Shown here piece by piece: positions 1 through 9,466 of a stretch of DNA of 64,000 nucleotides. The notes under the pieces are model-generated. The model did no database searches, was not told the DNA's origin, and saw only the letters and a list, made by a program, of their open reading frames with translations. The first letter of the stretch is position 1. Each line of letters opens with the position of its first letter. This DNA is from Palaemon carinicauda (lineage: Eukaryota > Arthropoda > Malacostraca > Decapoda > Palaemonidae). The stretch lies in NCBI RefSeq assembly GCF_036898095.1, contig NC_090735.1, forward strand, positions 604,460 to 668,459, written 5' to 3'. The position numbers and the translations under genes are program-made.

Positions 1-427
1 TTTGGCTTGAAGGACGCTTGGATGGACTGCCTCCAGCTTAAAAGATGCAAGGCTTAACTATCCAGCTTGAACGATGCTTGGAATAACCTGGGAGACAACA
101 GGATCTGCGGAGGGAAGCAACCTGGCTGAATCTAGTATGCTCTGTACCTTGATGGACGAGTACAAGGCGTTTGTCAAGTGTACAAATGGTCAGATATCTA
201 GATCTATTCTTTCGGATACCAACCTTCGGGTGGTTCTGGGGGAATAATCTAGAAGACTGGCTCTGCAGAGGGATGAAGCTGGGATTCTTCTAGTATACAG
301 ACAAGTTGTTATAAGGTGAATAAAGACATCTTTGGCTGGGAAGAGAAGCTGCATCTCTTGGAGGTAGGCATTCATGGTTAGGTGGGCAGCATCAGTCCAA
401 ATTTTTAGGAACTCGCAGCTGTGGAGC
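1..427. other. Low-copy flanking sequence, no gene recognised
   Basis: This is the only stretch of the window with ordinary mixed base composition and no long tandem structure beyond its first ~90 bases. An 80-codon open frame lies on the minus strand (190-432). It has no recognisable domain or signal, and its 5' end runs into the AGC-rich repeat, so I do not call it a gene. I see no splice-site-bounded exon, tRNA or promoter that I could defend. It is probably the unique or older repetitive flank of the array. It could also be a fragment of an interspersed repeat that I do not recognise. Confidence 0.5.
5..92 (+). repeat. Three imperfect ~30-bp tandem units
   Basis: Three units start with GCTTGA or GCTTAA at positions 5, 36 and 65, giving spacings of 31 and 29 bp. 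Each continues with a GA(C/T)GC-type block (GGACGCTTGG, AGATGCAAGG, CGATGCTTGG). The units have diverged, and the array may extend beyond the left edge. This is a separate minisatellite, unrelated in sequence to the 121-bp satellite. Confidence 0.5.
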
Positions 428-1112
428 ATCAAATAGCAGGAGCAGAAGCTAGTAGCAGCTAGTAAAAGTTAGCAGCGGCTAGCAGCGTAAGTTAGCAGCA
501 GTAGCAGAATCAGCAGCAATGGGAAAGCAACAGTTAGCAGTAGCTAGCGGCAGTCGCAGCTGAAGTTAGCGGCAGTGTGCAGCAGCCGTTATCAGAAGCA
601 GCTAGGAGAAACAGCAAGCAGCAGGTGCGAGCAGCAGCAGTTTGCAGCAGCAACAGTTGCAGTAGCGAGCGGCTGCAGCAGAAGAAAGCAGCAGCTGCAG
701 CAGGCTGCAGCAGCAGCAGCAGCCAGCAAAAGCAGCAGCAGCTAGCAAAAGCAGCAGCAGCAGCAGTCTGCAAAAGCAGCAGTAAGCAGCAGCAGCAGCA
801 GCAGCTAGCAAAAGCAGCAGCAGCTACCAAAGGTAGCAGCAGCTGCAGCTAGCAAAAGCAGCAGCAGCAGCAATCTGCAAAAGCAGCAGTAAGCAGCAGC
901 AGCTAGCAAAAGCAGCAGCAATCTGCAAAAGCAGCAGTAAGCAGCAGCAGCAGTAGCCGCAAGCAAGAGCAGCAGTAGCCGCAAGCAAGAGCAGCAGTAG
1001 CAGCAGCGCTAGCAACAGAAGCTTGCAGTAGCAAATAGCACCAGCTAGTAGCCGAAAGCCACAGCATACAGCAGCTAGCAATAGCAGAGACTGCAGCTAG
1101 CAGCAGCAGTAA
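428..1112. repeat. AGC/CAG-rich imperfect trinucleotide tract with longer subrepeats
   Basis: The stretch is dominated by AGC (CAG/GCA) triplets interrupted by TAGC, AAAAGC and CTGC. It is not a pure microsatellite. A composite block (GCTAGCAAAAGCAGCAGC, then CTGCAAAAGCAGCAGTAAGC) recurs near 730-800, 805-900 and 900-950, so longer units have been duplicated on top of the triplet repeat. Open frames on both strands are low-complexity Ala/Ser/Gln or Leu/Ala/Cys strings that result from the triplet composition. I see no evidence that this is a polyglutamine exon: frame and flanks show no conserved coding sequence. Confidence 0.85.
951..994 (+). repeat. Perfect 22-bp direct repeat inside the AGC tract
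   Basis: CAGTAGCCGCAAGCAAGAGC starts at 951 and again at 973, two adjacent copies with a 22-bp period. It marks a recent small duplication and is distinct from the surrounding plain AGC triplets. Confidence 0.75.
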
Positions 1113-1215
1113 TTAGCAGCTACAATTAATAGCTAGTAGCTAACAGCATCAGTTATGAGCGAGCAGAATCTGCCAACAGCTGAGGGTCGTAAGAAACACC
1201 AGGAACAGATGCAGC
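1113..1215. other. Short non-repetitive bridge between two repeat tracts
   Basis: About 100 bases of mixed sequence separate the AGC-rich tract from the A-rich tract. It includes TAATTAGCAGCTACAATTAA and a stretch around 1150-1210 without obvious periodicity. I recognise nothing in it. Followed as it is by an A-run and (AAAT)n, it could be the 3' end of a retroposed element, but I see no target-site duplication that would establish this. Confidence 0.35.
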
Positions 1216-1265
1216 AAAAAAAAAAAATAAATAAATAAATAAATAAAAAAAAAAATAAAATAAAA
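1216..1265 (+). repeat. Poly(A) plus (AAAT)n simple repeat
   Basis: A run of about 12 A residues is followed by five or so AAAT units, another A-run of about 11, and AAATAAAATAAAAG. This is simple-sequence DNA of the kind found at retroposon tails or arising by slippage. It leads directly into the purine-rich minisatellite. Confidence 0.8.
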
Positions 1266-3018
1266 GAGCAGCAGACAGAGGAGGAAAAGAAGGAGGAGGA
1301 CAAGCAGCAAAAAAAAAAAAAAAAAAACCTCAAACGAATACAAAGACAAAAAAAAAGGAGCAACAGCTAGAGGAGGAAGAGAAGGAGGAGGAGAAGCAGC
1401 AAAAAAAAAATAAATAAAATAAATACAAAAAAAAGAAAGGAGCAGCAGCAAGACCTGGAAGAAAAGGAGAAGCAGCAAAAAAAAAACCTAAAAAAAAAAT
1501 ATAAAAACAAACAAGAAAAAAAAGGAGCAGCAGCAAGAGGAGGAAGAAAAGGAGGAGGAGAAGCAGCAAAAAAGAACAGAAAAAAAACTAAGAAAAAAAT
1601 ACAAACCCCCCCCAAAAAAAGAGCAGCAGCAAGAGGAGGAAGAGAAGGAGGAGGAGAAGAAGCAAAAAAAAAAAAATTCATAAATATAAATCCCCCAAAA
1701 AAGGAGCAGCAGCAAGAGGAGGAAGAGAAGGAGGGGGAGAAGCAGCAAGAAAAAAAGGAGCAGCAGCAAGAGGAGGAAGAGAAGGAGGAGGAGAAGCAGC
1801 AAAAAAAAAAGTTTAAAAAAAATAAAACCCCCAAAAAAGAAAAAAAAAAAAGGAGCAGCAGCAAGAGGAGGAAGAAAAGGAGGAGGAGAAGCAGCAAAAA
1901 AGAACAGAAAAAAAACCTAAAAAAAATACAAACCCCCACCAAAAAAAGAAGCAGCAGCAAGAGGAGGAAGAGAAGGAGGGGGAGAGGCAGCAAGAAAAAA
2001 AAAGGAGCAGCAGCAAGAGGAGGAAGAGAAGGAGGAGGAGAAGCAGCAAAAAAAAAAAAAAAGTTTAAAAAAAATAAAACCCCCCAAAAAAGAAAAAAAA
2101 ATTGAGCAGCAGCAAGAGGAGGAAGTGAAGGAGGAGGAGAAGCAGCAGTAAAAAAAAGTTTAAAAAAATATAAAAAACCCCCCCCAAAAAAAAAAAAAAG
2201 CAGCAGCAAGAGGAGGAAGAGGAGGAGAAGCAGCAAAAAAAAATTAAAAAAATATAAACCCCTAAAAAAAAGAAATAAAGGGAGAAGCAGCAAGAGGAGG
2301 AAGAGAAGGAGGAGGAGAAGCAGCAAAAAAAAAAAAAGTTTAAAAAAAATAAAACCCCCAAAAAAAGAAAGAAAAAGGGAGCAGCAGCAAGAGGAGGAAG
2401 TAAAGAAGGAGGAAAAGCAGCAGAATAAAAAAAAAGTTTAAAAGAAATATAAAAACCCCCCAAAAAGAAAAAAAAAAGAGCAGCAGCAAGAGGAGGAGAA
2501 GCAGCAAAAAAAAAAAAAAAAATATAAACCCCCCAAAAAAAGAAAAAAAAAAGGAGCAGCAACAAGAGGAGGAAGAGAAGGAGGAGGAGAAGCAGCAAAA
2601 AAGAAGTTTTAAAAAATATAAACCCCCAAAAAAAGAAAAAAAAGAGCAGCAGCAAGAGGAGGAAGAGAAGGAGGGGGAGAAGCAGACAAAAAAAAAAATA
2701 GAAAACCCCCCAAAAAACAGAAATAAAAACAAGTAGCAGCAAGAAGAGGAAGAAAAGAAGAATGAGAAGCCGCAAAAAAAAAAAAGGTTTTAAAAAAATA
2801 TAAAACCCCCACCAAGAAAAAGAAAAAAAAAGGAGCAACAGCAAGAGGAGGACAGAAGCAGGAGACAAGAAGCAAAAAAAAAATCCTGAACAAAAATATA
2901 AAAATAAAAAAATAAAAAAAGGAGCAGTAGCAAGAGGAAGAGGAAAAGCAGGAGGAGGAGCAAGGAAAAAAAGAAAAAAAATTTAAAAAGATTTATATAA
3001 AAAAAGGAGCATCAGCAA
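1266..3018 (+). repeat. Purine-rich minisatellite, ~50-100-bp units with A-runs and C-runs
   Basis: The repeated core is (A)GCAGCAGCAAGAGGAGGAAG followed by GAAGGAGGAGGAGAAGCAGC. It is separated by a spacer of A-runs with a CCCCC to CCCCCCC block and AATATAAA or AAATAAA. Core copies begin near 1622, 1706, 1760, 1853, 1948, 2007, 2105, 2199, 2288, 2383, 2481, 2556, 2646 and 2736, so spacing varies from ~54 to ~98 bp, partly because the A-runs vary. One strand is almost purely purine for hundreds of bases, which permits triplex (H-DNA) formation. Long minus-strand frames here encode only Leu/Phe/Ser-rich strings because a polypyrimidine strand rarely contains stops. I reject them as genes. Confidence 0.9.
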
Positions 3019-3084
3019 GAGGAGGAAATATCCTTTGATGCAGAAATACAAGACTACAGTTTAAGAAAAAGTACTGACTCAGTG
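3019..3084 (+). repeat. Junction: purine repeat into decayed first satellite monomer
   Basis: The purine core (ATCAGCAAGAGGAGGAA) passes without a break into the satellite (GAGGAGGAAATATCCTTTGA). The 9-bp GAGGAGGAA at 3019-3027 belongs to both repeat families. The first satellite segment, 3041-3078, aligns without gaps to the consensus but differs at 12 of 38 positions, far more than interior monomers do. From about 3070 onward the sequence is ordinary satellite. A decayed edge monomer is the expected pattern at the margin of a satellite array, where exchange with the interior is rare. Confidence 0.75.
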
Positions 3085-6000
3085 GGAAGGACCAAGTAGT
3101 TGGACCATAAAAGATGAAGAGAAAAAGTAACTTTATTTTGAGGAGGAAATATCCTTTGATGTTGGAGTACAGGCCTTCATCATTGGATAAAGTACTGACT
3201 CAGTGGGAAGGACCTAGTAGTTGGACCACAAAAGAGAAAGAGAAAAAAGTAACTTTATTTTGAGGAGGAAATATCCTTTGATGTAGGAGTACAGGCCTTC
3301 ATCATTGGATAAAGTACTGACTCAGTGGGAAGGACAAAGTAGTTGGACCATAGAAGAGGAAGAGAAAAAGGAACTTTATTTTGAGGAGGAAATATCCTTT
3401 GATGTTGGAGTACAGGCCTTCATCATTGGATAAAGTACTGACTCAGTGGGGACGACCAAGTAGTTGGACCATAGAAGATGAAGAGAAAAAGGAACTTTAT
3501 TTTGAGGAGGAAATATCCTTTGATGTTGGAGTACAAGCCTTCATCATTGGATAAAGTACTGACTTAGTGGGAAGGACCAAGTAGTTGGACCATAGAAGAT
3601 GAAGAGAAAAAGGAACTTTATTTTGAGGAGGATATATCTTTTGATGTAGGAGTACAGGCCTTCATCATTGGATAAAGTACTGACAGTGGGAAGGACCAAG
3701 TAGTTGGACCATAAAAGATGGAGAGAAAAAGGAACTTTATTTTGAGGAGGAAATATCCTTTGATGTAGAAGTACAGGCCTTCTTCATTGGATAAAGTACT
3801 GACTCAGTGGGGAGGACCAAGTGGTTGGACCAAAGAAGAGGAAGAGAAAAAGGAACTTTATTTTGAGGAGGAAATATCCTTTGAAGTAGGAGTACAAGCC
3901 TTCATCATTGGATAAAGAACTGACTCAGTGGGAAGGACCAAGTAGTTGGACCATAGAAGATGAAGAGAAAAAGGAACTTTATTTTGAGGAGGAAATATCC
4001 TTTGATGTAGGAGTACAGGCCTTCATCGTTGGATAAAGTACTGACTCAGTGGGAAAGACCAAGTAGTTGCACCATAGAAGATGAAGAGAAAAAGGAACTT
4101 TATTTTGAGGAGGAAATATCGTTTGATGTTGGAGTACAGGCCTTCGTCATCGGAAAAAGTACTGACTCATTGGAAAGGACCAAGTGGTTGGACCATAGAA
4201 GAGGAAGAGAAAAAGGGAACTTTATTTTGAGGAGGAAATATCCTTTGATGATGGAGTACAGGCATTCATCATTGGATAAAGTACTGACTCAGTGGGAAGG
4301 ACCAAGTAGTTGGATCATAGAAGATGAAGAGAAAAAGGAACTTTATTTTGAGGAGAAAATATCTTTTGATGTAGGAGTACAGGCTTTCAACATTGGATAA
4401 AGTACTGACTCAGTGGGAAGGACCAAGTAGTTGGACCAGAGAAGAGGAAGAGTAAAGGGAACTTTATTTTGAGGAGGAAATATCCTTTGATGTTGGAGTA
4501 GAAGCCTCCATCATTGGATAAAGTACTGACTCAGTGGGAAGGACCAAGTAGTTGGACCAGAGAAGATGAAGAGAAAAAGGAACTTTATTTGGAGGATGAA
4601 ATATCCTTTGATGTAGGAGTACAGGCCTTCATCATTGGATAAAGTACTGACTCAGTGGGAAGGACCAAGTAGTTGGACCAGAGAAGATGAAGAGAAATAG
4701 GAACTTTATTTTGAGGAGCAAATGTCCTTTGATGTAGGAGTACAGGCCTTCATCATTGGATAAAGTACTGACTCAGTGGGAAGGACCAAGTAGTTGGACC
4801 ATAGAAGATGAGAAAAGGGAACTTTGTTTTGAGGAGGAAATATCCTTTGATGTTGGAGTAGAGGCCTTCATCATTGGATAGAGTACTGGCTCAGTGAGAA
4901 AGACGAAGTAGTTCGACCATAGAAGATGAAGATAGAAAGGAACTTTTTTTTCGAGGAGGAAATATCCTTTGATGTTGGAGTTCAGGCCTTCATCATTGGA
5001 TAAAGTACTGACTCAGTGGGAAGGACCAAGTAGTTGGACCATGGGAGAGGAAGAGAAAAAGGAACTTTATTTTGAGGAGGAAATATCCTTTGATGTAGGA
5101 GTACAGGCCTTCATCACTGGAAAAAGTACTGACTCAGTGGGAAGGACCAAGTAGTTGGATCATAGAAGATGAAAAAAAAAAGGAACTATATTTTGAGGAG
5201 GAAATATCCTTTGATGTTGGAGTACAGGCCTTCATCATTAGATAAAGTACTGACTCAGTGGGAAGGACCAAGTAGTTCGACCATAAAAGAGGAAGAGAAA
5301 AAGGAACTTTATTTTGAGGAGGAAATATCCTTTGATGTTGGAGTAAAAGCCATCATCATTGGATAAAGTACTGACTCAGTGGGAAGGACCAAGTAGTTGG
5401 ACCATAGGAGATGGAGAGAAAAGGGAACTTTATTTTGAGGAGGAAATATCCTTTGACGTAGGAGTACAGGCCTTCATCATTGGATAAAGTACTCACTCAG
5501 TGGGAAGGACAGAGTAGTTGGACCATAGAAGATGAAGAGAAAAAGGAACTTTATTTTGAGGAGGAAATATCCTTTGATGTAGGAGTTCAGGCCTTCATCA
5601 TTGGATAAAGTACTGACTCAGTGCAAGGACCAAGTAGTTGGACCAGAGAAGATGAAGAAAAAAAGGAATTTTATTTTGAGGAGGAAATATCCTTTGATGT
5701 TGGAGTAGAGGCCCTCGTCATTGGATAAAGTACTGACTCAGTGGGAAGAACCAAGTAGTTGGACCATAGAAGAGGAAGAGAAAAAGGAACTTCATTTTAA
5801 GGAGGAAATATCCTTTGATGTAGGATTACAGGTCTTCATCATTGGATAAAGTACTGACTCATTGGAAGGACCAAGTAGTTGGACCATAGAAGATGAAGAG
5901 AAAAAGGAACTTTATTTTGAGGAGGAAATATCCTTTGATGTTGGAGTACAGGCCTTCGTCATTGGATAAAGTACTGACTCAGAGGGGAGGACCAAGTGGT

Positions 6001-6934
6001 TGAACCATAGAAGAAGAAGAGAAAAAGGAACTTTATTTTGAGGAGGAAATATCCTTTGATGTAGGAGTACAGGCCTTCATCATTGGATAAAGTACTGACT
6101 CAGTGGGAAGGACCAAGTAGTTGGATCATAGAAGATGAAGAAAAAGAGGAACTTTATTTTGAGGAGGAAATATCCTTTGATGTTGGAGTACAGGCCTTCT
6201 TCATTGGATAAAGTACTGACTCAGTGGGAAGGACCAAGTAGTTGAACCATAGAAGATGAAGAGAATAAGGAACTTTATTTTGAGGAGGAAATATCCTTTG
6301 ATATAGGAGTACAGGCCTTCATCATTGGATAAAGTACTGACTCAGTGGGAAGGACCAAGTAGTTGGACCATAGAAGATGAAGAGAAAAGGGAACTTTGTT
6401 TTGAGGAGGAAATATCTTTTGATGTTGGAGTTCAGGCCTTCATCATTGGATAAAGTACTGACTCAGTGGGAAGGACCAAGTAGTTGGACCAGAGAAGAGG
6501 GAGAGAAAAAGGAACTTTTTTTAGGAGGAAATATCCTTTGATGTAGGAGTACAGGCCTTCATCATTGGATGAAGTACTGACTCAGTAGGAAGGACCAAGT
6601 AGTTGGATCATAGAAGATAAGAAAAAAAGGGAACTATATTTTAAGGAGGATATATCCTTTGATGTTGGAGTACAGGCCTTTATCATTGGATAAAGTACTG
6701 ACTCAGTGGGAAGGACCAAGTAGTTGGACCATAGAAGAGAAAGAGAAAAAGGAACTTTATTTTGAGGAGGAAATATCCTTTGATGTTGGAGTACAAGCCT
6801 TCATCAATGGATAAAGTACTGACTCAGTGGGAAGGACCAAGTAGTTGGACCATAGAAGATGAAGAGAAAAAGGAACTATATTTTGAGGAGGAAATATCCT
6901 TTCATGTTGGAGTACAGGCCTTCATCATTGGATA
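3085..6934 (+). repeat. Proximal satellite block with heterogeneous monomers
   Basis: About 32 monomers adjacent to the junction. They carry many private substitutions, including CATCGGAAAAAG at ~4150, CATCACTGGAAAAAG near 5112 and GAGTACTGGCTCAGTGAGAA at 4,881. I see no local tandem duplication of a multi-monomer block here. Part of it (around 4,800-5,370) shares rare variants with ~20,480-21,030 and ~60,430-60,870, so material from this block has been copied elsewhere in the array. Confidence 0.6.
4850..5370 (+). repeat. Satellite variant cassette A, copy 1
   Basis: This cassette is marked by GAGTACTGGCTCAGTGAGAA (4,881), AGTAGTTCGACC, CATCACTGGAAAAAG and GCCATCATCATTGG. The same variants in the same order occur at about 20,520-21,030 and, in a shortened form, at about 60,480-60,870. 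The offset to the second copy is 15,671 bp at the GAGTACTGG marker. The order of rare variants argues for copying of a multi-monomer block rather than independent mutation. Confidence 0.65.
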
Positions 6935-9466
6935 AAGTACTGACTCAGTGGGGAGGACCAAGTAGTTGGACCATAAAAGATGAAGAAAAAAAGGAACTTT
7001 ATTTTGAGGAGGAAATATCCTTTGATGTTGGAGTACTGGCCTTCATCATTGGATAAAGTACTGACTCAGTTGGAAGGACCAAGTAGTTAGACCATAGTAG
7101 ATGAAGAGAAAAAGAAACTTTATTTTGAGGAGGACATATCTTTTGATGTAGGAGTACAGGCCTTCATCATTGGATAAAGTAATGACGGAAGGAAGGACAA
7201 AGTAGTTGGACCAGAGAAGTTGGAGAGAAAAAGGAGCTTTATTTTGAGAAGGAAATATCCTTTGATGTTGGAGTAGATCCCTCCATCGTTGGATAAAGTA
7301 CTGACTCAGGAGGAAGGACCAAGTAGTTGGACCATAGAAGGGGTAGAGAAAAAGGAACTTTATTTTGAGGAGGAAATATCCTTTGATGTTGGAGTAGAGG
7401 CCTTCATCATTGGATAAAGTACTGACTCAGTGGGAAGGACCTAGTAGTTGGACCATAAAAAAGAAAGAGAAAAAGGAACTTTATTTTGAGGAGGAAATAT
7501 CCTTTGATGTAGGAGTACAGGCCTTCATCATTGGATAAAGTACTGACTCAGTGGGAAGGACCAAGTAGTTGGACCATAGAAGAGGAAGAGAAAAAGGAAC
7601 TTTATTTTGAGGAGGAAATATTCTTTGATGTTGTAGTACAGGCCTTCATCATTGGATAAAGTACTGACTCAGTGGGGAGGACCAAGTAGTTGGACCATAG
7701 AAGATGAGGAGAAAAAGGAACTTTATTTTGAGGAGGAAATATCCTTTGATGTTGGAGTACAGGCCTTCTTCATTGGATAAAGTACTGACTCAGTGGAAAG
7801 ACCAAGTAGTTGGACCATAGAAGATGAAGAGAAAAGGGAACTTTATTTTGAGGAGGACATATCTTTCGATTTAAGAGTACAGGCCTTCATCATTGGATAA
7901 AGTACTGACTCAGTGAGAAGGACCAAGTAGTTGGACCATAGAAGATGAAGAGAATAAGGAACTTTATTTTGAGGAGGAAATATCCTTTGATGTAGGAGTA
8001 CAGGCCTTCATCATTGTATAAAGTACTGACTCAGTGGGAAGGACCAAGTAGTTGTACCATAGAAGAGGAAGAGAAAAAGGAACTTTATTTTGAGGAGGAA
8101 ATATTCTTTGATGTTGGAGTACAGGCCTTCATCATTGGATAAAGTACTGACTCAGTGGGGAGGACCAAGTAGTTGGACCATAGAAGATGAAGAGAAAAAG
8201 GAACTTTATTTTGAGGAGGAAATATCCTTTGATGTTGGAGTACAGGCCTTCATCATTGGATAAAGTAGTGACTCAGTGGGAAGGACCAAGTAGTTGGACC
8301 ATAGAAGATGAAGAGAAAAGGGAACTTTATTTTGAGGAGGATATATCTTTTGATGTAGGAGTACAGGCCTTCATCATTGGATAAAGTACTGACAGTGGGA
8401 AGGACCAAGTAGTTGGACCATAGAAGATGGAGAGAAAAAAGTACTTTATTTTGAGGAGGAAATATCCTTTAATGTAGGAGTACAGGCCTTCATCATTGGA
8501 TAAAGTACTAACTCAGTGGGGAGGACCAAGTGGTTGGACCATAGAAGAGGAAGAGAAAAAGGAACTTTAATTTGAGGAGGAAATATCCTTTGATGTAGGA
8601 GTACAAGCCTTCATCATTGGATAAAGTACTGACTCAGTGGGAAGGACCAAGTAGTTGGACCATAGAAGATGAAGAGAAAAGGGAACTTTATTTTGAGGAG
8701 GAAATATCCTTTGATGTATTAGTACAGGCCTTCATCGTTGGATAAAGTACTGACTCAGTGGGAAGGGCCAAGTAGTTGGACCATAGAAGATGAAGAGAAA
8801 AAGGAACTTTATTTTGAGGAGGAAATATCCTTTGATGTTGGAGTACAGGCCTTCGTCATTGGATAAAGTACTGACTCAGTGGAGAGGACCAAGTGGTTGG
8901 ACCATAGAAGAGGAAGAGAAAAAGGAACTTTATTTTGAGGAGGAAATATCCTTTGATGTTGGAGTACAGGCCTTCATCATTGGATAAAGTACTGACTCAG
9001 TGGGAAGGACCAAGTAGTTGGATCATAGAAGATGAAGAGCAAAAGGATCTTTATTTTGAGTAGAAAATATCTTTTGAAGTAGGAGTACAGGTCTTCACCA
9101 TTGGATAAAGTACTGACTAAGTGGGAAGGACCAAGTAGTTGGACCAGAGAAGAGGAAGAGAAAAGGGAACTTTATTTTGAGGAGGAAATATCCTTTGATG
9201 TTGGAGTAGAGGCCTTCATCATTGGATAAAGTACTGAATCAGTAGGAAGGACCAAGTATATGGACCAGAAAAGATGAAGAGAAAAAGGAACTTTATTTTG
9301 AGGAGGAAATATCCTTTGATGTTGGAGTACAGGCCTTCATCATTGGATAAAGTACTGAGTCAGTGGGAAGGACCAAGTAGTTGGACCAGAGAAGATGAAA
9401 AAAGGGAACTTTGTTTTGAGGAGGAAATATCCTTTGATGTAGGAGTACAGGCCTTCTTCATTGGAT
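6935..9466 (+). repeat. 2,532-bp tandem duplication, copy 1 (21 monomers)
   Basis: Private variants recur exactly 2,532 bp downstream: GACGGAAGGAAGGACAAAG, GTAGATCCCTCCATCG, GTATTAGTACAGGCC, TAGTGACTCAGTGG and TATATGGACCAG. 2,532 is 21 monomers minus 9 bp of small indels. Sequence before 6,935 does not match the sequence before 9,467, which fixes the left end within about a monomer. The two copies differ by few substitutions, so the duplication is relatively recent. Confidence 0.85.

Noticed and set aside
190..432. 80-codon minus-strand frame in the left flank
   Set aside because: Short, no recognisable family, no conserved features. An open frame this long is expected by chance in a few hundred bases.
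534..1081. Polyglutamine or polyalanine exon in the AGC-rich tract
   Set aside because: All frames give homopolymer-like strings interrupted by stops, no flanking coding sequence or splice context is visible, and the tract is imperfect throughout.
1216..1265. Retroposon (SINE/LINE) poly(A) tail
   Set aside because: The A-run and AAAT units fit, but I see no recognisable element body upstream and no target-site duplication; slippage explains it equally well.
1133..2893. Minus-strand frames up to 319 codons in the purine-rich tract
   Set aside because: The translation is Leu/Phe/Ser/Cys low complexity set by polypyrimidine composition, which lacks stop codons by chance. No domain and no plausible start context.
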